A stretch of 64,000 nt of DNA from Hormoscilla sp. GM7CHS1pb (GTDB lineage Bacteria > Cyanobacteriota > Cyanobacteriia > Cyanobacteriales > Desertifilaceae): contig JACONN010000002.1 in assembly GCA_014323675.1 (NCBI GenBank), positions 1 through 64,000 on the forward strand, written 5' to 3'. This document shows, piece by piece, positions 10,380-20,061 of the stretch (position 1 is the stretch's first letter; every line of letters starts with the position of its first letter). Below the pieces are notes generated by a model that made no database searches, was not told where the DNA came from, and saw nothing but the letters and a program-made list of their open reading frames with translations. The translations under genes were made by a program, and so were the position numbers.

Positions 10380-10580
10380 ATGGTAACACAGCTTAAAATT
10401 GATGAAAAACTACTCGATAAAGCCCTGGCTTTGAGCAACCATTCGACAGTAAATTTGTTGATAGAAGAGGCTTTGCTGGAATACATACAACGTCGCGAAC
10501 AACTGAAAGTGTTGGATTTATTTGGTACTATCGACTATGAAGAAGATTATGATTATAAGAAACAAAGAAAAGTAAGATGA
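10380..10580 (+). CDS. vapB: VapB-type antitoxin
   Basis: A 66-residue protein starting at ATG 10380 (MVTQLKIDEKLLDKAL). It has a ribbon-helix-helix-like N-terminal part, with LLIEEALLEYIQRREQL as the second helix, and an acidic/basic C-terminal tail (DYEEDYDYKKQRKVR) of the kind that wraps the toxin. Its stop overlaps the start of the toxin gene by four bases (ATGA), the standard coupling in vapBC operons. It would bind its own promoter and neutralise the PIN-domain partner. A longer upstream start in the same frame (10296) is unlikely because it overlaps the DUF427 gene and adds an unrelated leader. Confidence 0.75.
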   Translation: MVTQLKIDEKLLDKALALSNHSTVNLLIEEALLEYIQRREQLKVLDLFGTIDYEEDYDYKKQRKVR

Positions 10581-10873
10581 AGGTTATTATTGACACTTCC
10601 GTTTGGTCGCTTACTTTGCGGCGCAACGCACCAACAGATGAGATTGCTAAAGTTAATCTGTTGCGCGATTTGATTGCAGATGGACGAGTCGTTTTATTGG
10701 GTGCAATTCGTCAGGAAGTGCTTTCAGGGATTCGCTACCCGGAACAGTTCGCACGATTACGAGACTATCTTCGTGCTTTTCCAGACCTAGAATTAACCAC
10801 TGAAGACTACGAAGTAGCGGCAGAATTTTTCAACACCTGTCGCGAAGTTGCTCAATATGTTGGTGGGGAGTGA
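10577..10873 (+). pseudogene. vapC: VapC-type PIN toxin, C-terminally truncated
   Basis: The protein opens with MKVIIDTSVWSLTLRR, which holds the first catalytic aspartate of PIN-domain RNases, and has the conserved glutamate in GAIRQEVLSGIR. Family members are about 130 residues. This one ends at residue 98 (…CREVAQYVGGE), before the usual GSxxDxLI segment that carries the other acidic active-site residues. The break comes at GTTGGTGGGGAG, so either a frameshift or a small deletion removed the end. The toxin is probably inactive as written. It follows vapB with a 4-base overlap. Confidence 0.7.
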
Positions 10874-11019
10874 TTTCCACACGAGAGTAGCTCCTGCAGC
10901 TTTTTAAACAGGAGCTGATGTCGCACTTAATGAGTCTGTCCTTTATAACAAGGAGCTGTAACACCCTTGGTGCTTAGGTGGAAACTACACAAGCGAGACT
11001 TGGAGTCAATGGTTTATGT

Positions 11020-12575
11020 TTATGTTGGTTTTGGCGGCTGCATCTGTTGAATTAGCGTGGACAACGCTGGCATCTTGAAAGATTTGGAAATTCGATCCTT
11101 AATGTACGAATAAAAATTCACTCCGTTTTTGCGGCAGGTGTCAACCAGAGCCAAAAACACTTCCCACGCCTGAGTCCCCTGTAGAGTGCGGGTTCCATTG
11201 GAGATTTTGCGCTTAATCACATACTCCCGGACTGTCCGCTCTGCCTCATTATTGTCAAGAGGAACTTCAGGAAAATCTAGAACTAATAGTAAATAAGGCT
11301 TCTTCTGTTTTGTTAAATCAATTCTATGATCTAAAGCACTGTATCCGGTTTGACGGGAAAACAATTTGTCAAATTCGGTTTCAAGCAACAGTTTTTGTTG
11401 TCGCTGCTCTTCTGTGCTTTGCTGTTGATAGGCTTTGAGTTGATAATAGTAAATCCAAAAATAAGAGAGAAATTGTGCCAGGCTTTTTTGATGAGAGGGA
11501 ACCAGAGGAGTCAGCTTTTCGTAGTGTCGTCCTTCATGAATCCAGCATAAACTACGATGGTTCGTCTGGTTGTGAAATTGTCCCGCGTCATCAGCCACCA
11601 AAATATCTATGTAGTCCCCGAGCTGCTTTTTCTTCTTGTCAGGCAAAATACTGTCAACTAAATCATCTGATTGAACAACTGCTAATTCAGTTGGATCCAA
11701 CTGCAATTCGTTTAACATTTGGAGAACTGTTTCAGAGTTTTTGCGCTCTCTGGTAAAAAAACTGCTATAGTAAGGATTGCAGAGTGTGAATACATAGCAA
11801 TTTTTCCCATTAACCCGCATCCCCGTATCATCAATTTGGTGATAACTGGTACTGCCCAGTCCCGCTTCTAAAATAGCATTTCGTTCTTCAGTAAATTCTC
11901 TTAAATATTGCCGAGTTATTAAGTTAGATATTTTTCCCGCCGAGATTACTATTCCCTGAGACGGCAACAATTTAAGAATCTTTTCTTCTGGCACTCGTAA
12001 CTGATAATACAAAGTGAGAACAAATGCTTCGAGTTCACTCCCGTAAGATTTGCCTTTTAATCCTTGCGGCAACTGGGCTTCGTAAAATTTCTCCGTACTA
12101 GGTGAATAGAGTCTTTCTAGTCGATAAATAACCGTGTCTGTTTTAAATATAATATTTTGAATTGTTACTTCTCGGTAGCCTCTATGGGTGATATCTGACG
12201 GCAAGTTACTCCGAGCCAGTTTGATAACCTCTTCTCTGTCAATATGAATAAGTTGGCGACGTTCCTGGGGGGGGTTTTCGGTTTTTTCTTTTTTCGCTCT
12301 CGACTATTGGGCTGCTCTGGTTTGGCCTCCGCAGAAGTATCAGCTTTAGAAGTATCAGCTTTGGCTTGAGGTTTGATGTCAGGTTTTCCCTTGTGCCCTT
12401 TGAGCGCGGCTATTTCATCTCTCAATCGTTGATTGTCAGCTTTCAATTCAAGGTTTTGGCTGTATAGGTCTTCTAGGTAATTGAGTAACCGCTGCAAAAC
12501 TTCCCGACTTTTTGGGTCGAGATTCTCTGTGTCTTGGTCGAGGTCAGCAAGCCAATTCTTAGTCATGTCTTCCAA
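11020..12575 (-). pseudogene. IS66-family transposase (TnpC-like), frameshifted
   Basis: The N-terminal part (12165-12575) has the leucine-rich coiled coil of IS66 transposases (LNYLEDLYSQNLELKADNQRLRDEIAALKG), followed by a lysine/proline linker. The catalytic part (11020-12204) has YHQIDDTGMRVNGKNCYVF (first D), LVADDAGQFH with CWIHEGRHYEKL, and the C-terminal LDNNEAERTVREYVIKRKISNG block that carries the catalytic glutamate. The two frames meet in a run of eight G (about 12270) that shifts the reading frame. Total is about 520 residues. I could not identify terminal inverted repeats or a target duplication, and I see no tnpA/tnpB partners. It lies between the truncated vapC and a repeat region. 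Confidence 0.85.
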
Positions 12576-12599
12576 CTTACTACTTATTTATCGAATTTG

Positions 12600-13018
12600 T
12601 CAACCCTGGGCGCGGGATTTTGAAAAAAATCAGCTGTCGCGCATCTCAACTGCATATTCGGGCGCTCGGCTGCCGACTCACCACTTCGAGGTCAAAACCC
12701 CCCACCCCGTAAGCATTTGAGAAGTTTTCGCTCCTCAAAAATTGCTCTTGTCCTGTTAGGCATTCCGAGGCAGTACAAGGGCTGTTCACTCCAGTCCGAT
12801 GGCCCGAGTAACTATGCAGTACCGGCAGTACCCATATTCCTTCACCACCAAGATCTTGAGCAATTACTTGCTGTGGACATATTCGCCCAGAAACCAGGTA
12901 TGAGAAAAACCTGGTTTCTTAATTCTTGCTATTAACTATGGACATATTCACTTGCCCAGAAACCAGGTATAGGGCAAAACCTGGTTTCTTAATTCTGGCA
13001 TTGAAATGTAATTTGTAG
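12600..13018. repeat. Intergenic region with two direct copies of a hairpin repeat
   Basis: No gene is supported here. Two copies of a unit starting TGGACATATTC (12873 and 12939) each contain the palindrome CAGAAACCAGGTAT…AACCTGGTTTCTT (12888-12920 and 12957-12990). The stem is about 11 base pairs with a short loop and is followed by AATTCT. A related stem (AGAAACCATG…CATGGTTTCT) lies at 37349-37381 inside the DUF3155 gene. This is an interspersed palindromic repeat family; the second hairpin could also act as a terminator for the minus-strand CO2-uptake genes. Confidence 0.7.
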
Positions 13019-14145
13019 CTAGCTATTGACGATCTGCAAGCGAGATGTTATAAAGCGATCCATCCAACTTTCCAGGTAAACTCGGTTTGCTTGCTGTTGT
13101 TGGGGATCTTCTGTATCCAGGGGATAAGGTGCCAGTCCTTTGATCCCTGCTGTGGTTACGCAAAACATTGATTTCTGGAAACTCTGGCAAATCTTTACTC
13201 GCAAGTCATTTTCTCCCCGACCCTCACGCCGATAAAATTCCTGTAGATATGCTGGCAAATAATGGCGCATATCCTGCATCAGCAATGTCGGAGGAATGCC
13301 TGCACCTCCGATCGGCAGGGGATCTGCGTATAAAGCACCATAGCCAAATTCGGCTTGATTTTGGGAAATTTGTTGAGCTTGAGCGTTGTAAGAAACTGTC
13401 CCCAGAAACGGCGTTCCCGGAAGAAGATCGTATCCACATAGGGGACTGCTACATCTGGCAGGAATGTCATCCCTGCGGCTTTGGGAATGATATCATAATC
13501 GGCACCTTCGATCGTCACTGTGTAGGTAATTGGTCTAGCAGCATCTGCCACTAAACCTGCCAGGATATGCTCTACTACTTCCGGGATAGATTTAATTTCT
13601 CCTCGATCGTAGCGATCGGACAGTGATATAAATATATCGCTCATTACCCGCCAGAACTGACCCAAGGCACTATAATATACCATCTGCCGTACCTGTTCTA
13701 GCTGAAATTCCGGAAATAGCTTGTGCAGTCCCAGCATCAACCAATTTCCCTTAAATTTAGCCTCGATCGCTAATGCTGCTGCTCGGGTAAATTCCGGGCT
13801 ATCTAGGTACTCATCCAGGGCCCCACCGCCGTGCCATAGCATTACTCGCATCACGTACTCGGCGTACTCGTAGTTAATCCGATCGTGCCACCAATGGCAC
13901 AGCAACTTCTTGAAAGATATGTCTCCGTCGAAGTATTTGAAGAAGGGAAACAGCAGTAAAAATTGATTTTGGGCAATGTAGATAAGGTTATTGGAGTAGG
14001 CGTCCAGCACGACGCCGTAGCTATACAGAATTCCCACTACTTCCAATACATTATCTCGCGAATCTGGCAGTAAGTTTCCACCCGTTTCCAGAATGTTAAT
14101 ATAGGCTGCCAGGGTATGTTTTGATGGTTGAATGGTTGTTGTCAT
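13019..14145 (-). pseudogene. CO2 hydration protein (ChpX/ChpY, CupA/CupB type), frameshifted
   Basis: The N-terminal 288 residues (13279-14145) and the C-terminal segment (13019-13285) join into one protein of about 370 residues of the cyanobacterial CO2-hydration family. Recognisable parts are SYGVVLDAYSNNLIYIAQNQFLLLFPFFKYF near the N terminus, CHWWHDRINYEYAEYVMR, and LAPYPLDTEDPQQQQANRVYLESWMDRF near the end. The frame changes at about 13290-13315, in the part that should read PLPIGGAGIPP. The protein attaches to NDH-1 MS/MS' complexes on the thylakoid membrane and hydrates CO2 using electron flow. It lies 24 bases downstream of ndhD, the usual order. I cannot say which paralogue it is. 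Confidence 0.85.
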
Positions 14146-14169
14146 TTCCCTGATTTCTACGCGACGGGG

Positions 14170-15638
14170 TTAGAGATTCGCAAATGATGCGACTATAGAA
14201 TTGGTTGTCACTTCACTCAAATGTACTACCCAGCTTGGCTGAATTCCTAATATGACGATCGCCGCTGCTAGGGCGATCGCCGGGAGATGGTCGGACCACT
14301 GCACTGGCGGCAAGTTTTCTACCATCTGGGACAAGCGTCCGAAGAAGGCCCGGTTCACCAATAGCAAAAAGTAGACAGCGGTTAACCCCGTACCCACCAT
14401 GCACAGCAGGGTTTGAGTGGGGAATATGGGAAAACTGCCCCGAAACACTAAAAATTCTGAAATAAAGCCTACCATGCCGGGGATCCCCGAGCTGGCCATG
14501 ACGCCCAAAATCATTAAACTGCCAGTCACGGGCAAACCCCGTTCTGGGTTGAGGAGTCCTTGGAGGGCTGTGATATCCCGACTACCAGTTTTCTTATAGA
14601 CTACGCCCACCAAGATAAACAGTAGCCCTGATATTAATCCGTGGGCGATCATTTGCAGGACTGTTGATAATAAGCTGAGGGGGTGGCGGCGGCACCGGCT
14701 AACAGTATATAACCCATGTGGGCAATGGAGCTAAAGGCGACCATTTTTTTCATGTCTGTTTGGGCGATCGCGCTCAAGGCCCCGTACAGGGCGCTGATCA
14801 CGGCCCAAGTAGCCAACCAGGGAGCTAAATATTGCCAGGTATCTGGAAATAGTTCTAATCCAAATCTGAGCAGACCGTAAGTTCCTAGCTTCAACAATAC
14901 TCCAGCTAGCAGTACCGAAATTGGCGTACTGGCTTCTACATGGGCATCGGGCAACCAGGTATGGAAGGGCACCAGGGGAATTTTAATCCCAAAGGCTACC
15001 AGTATCCCCCCTAGCAGCAACAGTTGGGTTCCCAGGGGTAAAGCTGCCGCCATCTGCGGGTTGTAGGCAGAGCTGTTGGCACCAGAAAGCCAGACGAGGC
15101 CCAAAAATGACGCTAGCAGGGAAATTCCCGATACTGCGGTATAGATGAGAAACTTGGTTGCTGCATAGCCTCGGCGCTTGCCCCCCCAGATGGCGATCAA
15201 GAAATATAGGGGGATGATTTCTATCTCGTAGAACAGGAAAAACAGCAGGTAATCCTGGGCTAGGAATGCACCGGCTACGCTGGCATTCAACAGCAGGACG
15301 AGTACGTAATAGAACCGGGGACGTTGAATGTCTGAGTCCGTACAGAATAGGGCGATCGCCGTCAGCAGACCGTTGAGCACCAATAAGGGGAGTGACAGAC
15401 CATCTACTCCCAGACTGTAGCTCAGACCCAGGGCCTCTATCCAGGGTATGGACTCTGTAAATTGCAACTCCGGGATCGTCCGATCAAACTGACTTAGCAG
15501 CACGATCGTCCAGATCGAGACGCTGATGGCAACGAACAGCGCTATGGAACGCGATCGCCCGGGACTGAGGGAACCGGGCCAGAACCCGAGCACGACGGCA
15601 CCTATTACCGGCACCCATATCAAACCACTACTGAGCAT
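14170..15638 (-). pseudogene. ndhD: NAD(P)H-quinone oxidoreductase subunit 4 (NdhD3/NdhD4 type), frameshifted
   Basis: The two segments (14649-15638 and 14170-14652) form one NdhD of about 488 residues with some 14 membrane helices. The proton-pumping core is visible: YEIEIIPLYFLIAIWGG, then FHTWLPDAHVEASTPISVLLAG and MKKMVAFSSIAHMGY. The C-terminal part opens with MIAHGLISGLLFILVG. The frame slips near 14650-14680 beside GGGGGTGGCGGCGGCACC. Because the CO2-hydration gene follows directly, this is an NDH-1 CO2-uptake NdhD rather than the respiratory NdhD1/D2. The usual upstream partner ndhF is not next to it; a DUF29 gene occupies that place. Confidence 0.88.
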
Positions 15639-15715
15639 TTACTCTGATGTCCTTTCTTGAAATTCATCTTTTGGTTAACCACCTATCCTACATCGAAAAT
15701 GGCTAATTTAAAATC

Positions 15716-16156
15716 TTAATTCTTTGATTCTGGTAACCAATCTTCATCTAACACCAGATTTAGAGCATAGGGACAGTTTTCTGGGAATACTTCTAGTGGC
15801 ATTTCTGTTTGTTTGGCAGCTTGGCGACGGGCCCGTTGATAACTTTGTTTTAGCTGCGCTTCTGGATAACTTCTCAGACTGGGACTATCCTCGATCGCCA
15901 GATCGATTTGAGTCCTAGCATCGGTAATGGAGTCCAGCCAGTTATCCGATCGACGCTGGGGTTGATATTGCCACTTTAAAAGATGTAACAGCAGGCGAGT
16001 CAATTGGCTGGCCAATCCTCGCCGTTCGCTCTTCCCTAAGTCTTCAATCTCTTCTATCAGATGTTGTAGGTCAAGAGCCTGCCAGCGACGCGATCGCAAG
16101 AGTTGGGCTGTCTGTTGTACCCACTCATTAAAGTCCGTTGTGTAGGTTGTCTCCAC
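15716..16156 (-). CDS. DUF29 family protein
   Basis: The DUF29 pattern is clear: DFNEWVQQTAQLLRSRRWQALDLQHLIEEIEDLGKSERRGLASQLTRLLLHLLKWQYQPQRR, ending in CPYALNLVLDEDWLPE. The family is small (about 150 residues), cyanobacteria-rich and of unknown function. I favour a GTG start at 16156 (V-ETTYTTDFNEW), which gives the standard N terminus. The frame is open up to 16249, so ATG starts there or at 16207 are possible and would add an unrelated leader. It lies upstream of ndhD on the same strand with a gap of about 77 bases. Confidence 0.8.
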   Translation of the reverse strand: METTYTTDFNEWVQQTAQLLRSRRWQALDLQHLIEEIEDLGKSERRGLASQLTRLLLHLLKWQYQPQRRSDNWLDSITDARTQIDLAIEDSPSLRSYPEAQLKQSYQRARRQAAKQTEMPLEVFPENCPYALNLVLDEDWLPESKN

Positions 16157-16296
16157 GATTTGACTGTTAGGATTTACAATGAAGCTATGATAGCATTTTC
16201 CCGACATGACTGTTAGCCCGATCGACGAGCATATAGTCCCCGGTTCCAAAAAGATTGAGTTGATGGACGGAAAGCTGATTGCGGGCGATCGCCTGC

Positions 16297-16488
16297 TTAT
16301 TTTTTAGACTCTCTTAACTCTAGTTCCCGATCGGGAAATTCTCCCCGTCGCATTCTACTAATGTATTCCCGAGCATCCATGGTCACGAGGGTGTGGTCTT
16401 GCGCCCGTTCTCTCATTTTCTCATTCCGAAGATCCAGATTATTGGCTGGAGGCTTTGGGTGCGATCGAAACCCGTCCCTCATCAACAT
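16297..16488 (-). CDS. Small unrecognised protein
   Basis: A 63-residue basic/acidic protein (…MDAREYISRMRRGEFPDRELELRESKK). I do not recognise the family; the last 30 residues look like a small helical domain. An internal stretch (16381-16398, GGTCACGAGGGTGTGGTC on the plus strand) is identical to the left end of the MITE-like element at 16812-16829, so part of the coding sequence may be repeat-derived. It could be spurious. Confidence 0.3.
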   Translation of the reverse strand: MLMRDGFRSHPKPPANNLDLRNEKMRERAQDHTLVTMDAREYISRMRRGEFPDRELELRESKK

Positions 16489-16811
16489 AACGATCTCTGC
16501 TATGAGCGATCGCTATGTTGATGACTGGAACTGAACTCTGTACTATTTTCGTCAAATTTTTATTTTCATGAATTGACTTTTAATGGTGAAACCAAGTACA
16601 TATCTGCAGTCTCTCTGTTGTAGTCTAGTATCTGTCCGAACTTCCGCAATTGTCCGAAAATGGATATATTGTCAGTGCTAACCCTAGAAGTTCTCCATAG
16701 TTCAGGAGAATTACCATGCTAAGAGTGAGCTTGTGATTTCTGGGACTCCTATGTGCTCCGCGGTCGAGGCCAGGAGGCAGAGCCTCAACGGAACGTGACC
16801 AGGGAGACCCC

Positions 16812-17016
16812 GGTCACGAGGGTGTGGTCAAAACCCGTTGGCAGGAAACGGAGTAGCCTTCACCCGTTCCCAGGCGGAGCCGTGGGAACGAAGGGCCCGG
16901 CTACATGAACAAAGCAATTGTCTAAGCGAGCGCAGCGCGGCCACCTTTCTCCGCAGGCTATATACATGTATTGGGCAATGCACCTGGCTATCAACTACTT
17001 TTGACCACACCCGGTT
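16812..17016. repeat. MITE-like element, copy 1 (upstream of crtD)
   Basis: A segment of about 195 bp is bounded by GGGTGTGGTCAAAA (16820-16833) and its inverted copy TTTTGACCACACCC (16999-17012). It has no ORF of its own and contains a palindrome of the GTTCCCaggcggagcc…GGGAACG family (16865-16890). The right-end sequence TGACCACACCC with TAGTTGATAG next to it recurs, inverted, at the left end of the element downstream of crtD. It looks like a non-autonomous element; I could not identify a target duplication. Confidence 0.55.
16865..16890. repeat. Interspersed palindrome CGTTCCCaggcggagccGTGGGAACG
   Basis: A near-perfect palindrome. Close relatives occur at 19980-20004, 26402-26426 and, inside the sbcC coding sequence, at 51937-51962. 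A more distant version (CTTCCCAGGCTTCGCTGTGGGAAG) is at 59892-59914. The arms CGTTCCC/GGGAACG are constant; the loop varies around GGCTCCGCC. Confidence 0.75.
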
Positions 17017-17068
17017 CCTGGGTAGTGGAATCTAAATTGTAAGCGTAATTTAATCAAAGAATATCCTT

Positions 17069-18577
17069 ATGCCTCACAAGCAGACAGACAGCAGTAAACC
17101 CCGGATAGTCGTCATCGGTGCTGGTATTGGTGGCTTGACAGCCGCCGCCCTCTTGGCCCATCGGGGCTACCCAGTCTTGGTCCTCGACCAGGCGATCGTC
17201 CCTGGGGGATGTGCTTCGACTTTCAAACGTCAGGGGTTTACTTTTGATGTGGGGGCGACCCAGGTGGCAGGTTTGGAACCGGGTGGCATTCACAAACGCA
17301 TATTCGATGAGTTAGAAATAGATATTCCCCCTGCTACCCCCTGCGACCCAGCCTGTGCTGTATTCTTACCTGGGGAAATAACACCTATTAATGTCTGGCG
17401 CGATCGGGAAAGATGGCAAGCAGAACGCCAGGGACAGTTTCCCGGTAGCGAACCTTTCTGGCAGTTGTTAGCAAGGTTATTTGAGGCAAGCTGGCGGTTT
17501 CAGGGCCGAGACCCGGTGTTACCGCCGCGCAATCTTTGGGATCTGGGACAATTGCTCAAAGCGGTACGTCCCGATACATTAATTACGGTGCCTTTTACCT
17601 TCATGACAGTGGGCGATGCTTTGCGAATGTACGGGTTATATGATAACTTGCGACTGAGAACATTTCTGGATATGCAGTTGAAGCTTTATTCCCAAGTAGA
17701 TGCAGAAGAGACGGCATTGCTATATGCGGCGACGGCCTTGGCTGTATCTCAAGCACCCCAAGGATTGTATCATCTGTTGGGGAGTATGCAGGTGTTGAGC
17801 GATCGCCTAGTAGGGGCCCTGGAACGAGATGGGGGTAAGCTGTTAATGGGCCATACCGTAGAAAGGATTGAAATGTCAGGGGGAAAGGCCACCGGGGTAG
17901 GGATAAAAAAACAGAAAACGGGAGAAGTTTGGCGAGAACCTGCGGACATCGCGATCGCCAATGTTACGGTGCAAAACCTGGTAAACTTATTGGGAAATGA
18001 GACCTTGCCCGGGTACAAGAGGCGAGTGGATAAACTGCCTGCCCCATCGGGTGCTTTTGTCGTATATTTAGGGGTCGATCGCAGTGCCATTCCAGAAGGA
18101 TGTCCGCCCCATCTGCAGTTTCTCTATGACTATGACGGTCCCATTGGAGAAAATAATTCCCTGTTCGTTTCCGTCAGTCATCCCGGAGACGGACGGGCCC
18201 CGGAAGGAAAAGCAACTATTATCGCTTCTTCCTTTACGGAGGCGGGGGCTTGGTGGCACGATCGCGATTATGAAGAGATGAAGCAGTTGTATACTCGAGA
18301 GGCGATCGCCCGTCTGGGCCAATATTTTAATTTAACACCAGAGACAATAATCCTCACGGAAGCAGCAACACCGCGCACCTTTGCCCGTTATACTGGCCGG
18401 GACTTGGGGGTAGTGGGGGGTATCGGTCAGCGAGTATTGACCTTTGGTCCCTTTGGATTTGCCAATCGTACCCCGATCGAGAATGTTTGGCTAGTAGGAG
18501 ATTCCACACATCCGGGAGAAGGGACAGCGGGGGTAAGCTATTCTGCTTTAACAGTAGTGCGGCAAATCGATATTTAA
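17069..18577 (+). CDS. crtD: C-3',4' desaturase CrtD (carotenoid)
   Basis: A 502-residue FAD-dependent carotenoid oxidoreductase. The N-terminal dinucleotide fold is VIGAGIGGLTAAALLAHRG (about residues 15-33), followed by PGGCASTFKRQGFTFDVGATQVAGLEPGGIH, a block typical of cyanobacterial CrtD. The C-terminal FAD motif is NVWLVGDSTHPGEGTAGVSYSAL. In cyanobacteria CrtD introduces the 3',4' double bond in the synthesis of myxol and its glycosides, in the membrane. It is intact and of normal length. It stands alone here, between two inverted MITE-like elements, rather than in a carotenoid operon. Confidence 0.85.
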   Translation: MPHKQTDSSKPRIVVIGAGIGGLTAAALLAHRGYPVLVLDQAIVPGGCASTFKRQGFTFDVGATQVAGLEPGGIHKRIFDELEIDIPPATPCDPACAVFLPGEITPINVWRDRERWQAERQGQFPGSEPFWQLLARLFEASWRFQGRDPVLPPRNLWDLGQLLKAVRPDTLITVPFTFMTVGDALRMYGLYDNLRLRTFLDMQLKLYSQVDAEETALLYAATALAVSQAPQGLYHLLGSMQVLSDRLVGALERDGGKLLMGHTVERIEMSGGKATGVGIKKQKTGEVWREPADIAIANVTVQNLVNLLGNETLPGYKRRVDKLPAPSGAFVVYLGVDRSAIPEGCPPHLQFLYDYDGPIGENNSLFVSVSHPGDGRAPEGKATIIASSFTEAGAWWHDRDYEEMKQLYTREAIARLGQYFNLTPETIILTEAATPRTFARYTGRDLGVVGGIGQRVLTFGPFGFANRTPIENVWLVGDSTHPGEGTAGVSYSALTVVRQIDI

Positions 18578-18605
18578 CTTAAACTTAAACTTGGGTGGCA
18601 GCGCT

Positions 18606-18783
18606 GGCCACCCGGGTGTGGTCAAAAGTAGTTGATAGTCATTTGTTGCCGATAACTGTAGGGGCGACTGGCATTCTTGCGCAAATGATGATATCACAAG
18701 ATAGATGTCCTTCCCGAATGCTTCGCCCTGCCCCCGCGAGGATCTCCCCGTACCAAATGTTTTTGACCACACCCGGGCCACCC
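18606..18783. repeat. MITE-like element, copy 2 (downstream of crtD)
   Basis: About 178 bp with strong terminal inverted repeats: left GGCCACCCGGGTGTGGTCAAAA, right (complement) GGTGGCCCGGGTGTGGTCAAAA, so 20 of 22 positions match. There is no credible ORF inside. The left 30 bases, including AAAAGTAGTTGATAG, match the right end of the copy at about 16820-17012 in inverted orientation, so crtD is bracketed by facing copies. Confidence 0.6.
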
Positions 18784-18802
18784 AAAGGGAAATCTGTTCT
18801 GC

Positions 18803-19669
18803 TTAGAGGGACTGTTCTGGTGTTTCTGGTTCAGCTACCTGCCGCACCTGTTCGGTCTCGACTTTCAACATTTGGGCCACTTCCTCCAAAGTAAAACCAA
18901 GCTGTAACAGCACTGGTGCAAATTCTAACTTTCCTTCTAAGGGACCAAGTTCCTCGCCAAAAAGGCGAATAACTTGGCGACCTTTTGCGAGACCAACTTC
19001 TTCGCCTTCTGCCAACAGTTCCTGTCCCCACCTTGTTTGTTTGGCGTCCTCTAGTCCTAACATGGCTTGTAACTCCTCTAGACTACTTTCTGTAAACTTG
19101 TACGAAATGATGGTTAAAATCAAGTTTACCATCTTTTGGATCTGTTCGGCATCCGTGGATTCTGACCGCACTTGCTCAATGAGCGCTTTGGCCCTGTCAG
19201 GCGCATTCTTTTCCTTCTCCACGATTAGCTTAATTAGACTAATCCCCTGAAAAAGTCCCCCTGCTGAGTCGATTTCGTCTAGGTATATCCGCAGGAGTTG
19301 ACCGGAATTTATCACCCCTCGATATGGTGTTGTTTCCTCCTCCTCAGGAGCGAAACTCCGCCGTTCATATACTACTACCGCACACCAATCCTGTGTCGGA
19401 TCGTTTTGATCTAGGTACGTGTACACCTTCCTCAAAATATTCGAGTAGATGTTTGGATTTTTGTAATTTTGCACCTCGATGAAATAAATCGGCTGTTTGG
19501 TATCTTTCGCTATCCGCAGCATGACTCCATCCAGCCTCAAGGCTGTCTCTTTTAGCTCGATCGCCTTAAATTCATAGTCCCGAGCATTCACATGGGTTTT
19601 TCCGATGAGTTCAAAGAACACTTCGGGCAACTCATGAAATACTTCATAAAATAGCTTGTCAGTCTTCAC
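18803..19669 (-). CDS. Rpn-family / DUF2887 PD-(D/E)XK nuclease-like protein
   Basis: A 288-residue protein. It begins MKTDKLFYEVFHELPEVFFELIG, and the nuclease-like core follows: RLDGVMLRI…QPIYFIEVQNYKN (D…ExQ of the PD-(D/E)XK fold), then VYTYLDQNDPTQDW. The C-terminal half is helical, with a charged segment (GEEVGLAKGRQVIRLFGEEL) and a last helix (LLQLGFTLEEVAQMLKVETEQVRQVAE). The family is very common in cyanobacteria and is related to the recombination-promoting Rpn nucleases; its biological role is uncertain. Intact, transcribed alone. Its 3' end is close to the MITE-like copy 2. Confidence 0.85.
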   Translation of the reverse strand: MKTDKLFYEVFHELPEVFFELIGKTHVNARDYEFKAIELKETALRLDGVMLRIAKDTKQPIYFIEVQNYKNPNIYSNILRKVYTYLDQNDPTQDWCAVVVYERRSFAPEEEETTPYRGVINSGQLLRIYLDEIDSAGGLFQGISLIKLIVEKEKNAPDRAKALIEQVRSESTDAEQIQKMVNLILTIISYKFTESSLEELQAMLGLEDAKQTRWGQELLAEGEEVGLAKGRQVIRLFGEELGPLEGKLEFAPVLLQLGFTLEEVAQMLKVETEQVRQVAEPETPEQSL

Positions 19670-19955
19670 GTCACTCCTCTAGTTATTTACTCTTTTATCC
19701 TAATATAGGATTTGCGAATCTGGCACTTTTTATCAATTTTTTTGTTTTTCATGGGAATAACGGCCCCGACAAGATGCGATCGCCCAAATTTGCAAATGCT
19801 CCCAAGGGCACAAACCGGCAGAGTCTCGGATGGGGAAAAAACTTGGAACCCCCAAGCCGATCGGAGCATATTTAGTTTTGAGTTGTGGTATACTATATTT
19901 AAATCGGGTCAATAATGCCATTTATAATTTAACGTCTCTACCGCAAAATGTTATA

Positions 19956-20038
19956 GTCGGTTAAAACAGACTTTAGCCGCGTTCCCTGGCTCCGCCAGGG
20001 AACGCGGGGGTTTGAACCCCTGCGGGATGACAGCGAAG
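19956..20038 (+). repeat. Composite interspersed repeat (GTCGGTT…CGTTCCC…TGACAGCGAAG)
   Basis: An ordered composite: GTCGGTTAAAACAGAC, a CGTTCCC/GGGAACG palindrome (19980-20004), a short GGGTTTGAACCCCTGC palindrome, and TGACAGCGAAG. The same end modules occur at 35486-35570 (same orientation) and at 26592-26657 (opposite orientation, with a CCGTGGG…CCCACGG centre). It sits just upstream of the desaturase gene and may form stems in its leader. Confidence 0.65.
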
Positions 20039-20061
20039 AGTGAGGATTACGAAGATCGCTT

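Noticed and set aside
12165..12300. Programmed frameshifting in the IS66 transposase at the G8 run
   Set aside because: IS66 transposases are not known to need it, and similar shifts occur in unrelated genes here, so error or decay is simpler.
12873..12990. CRISPR-like array from two hairpin repeats
   Set aside because: Only two copies, and the repeats are palindromes with tiny loops rather than repeat-spacer units; no cas genes nearby.
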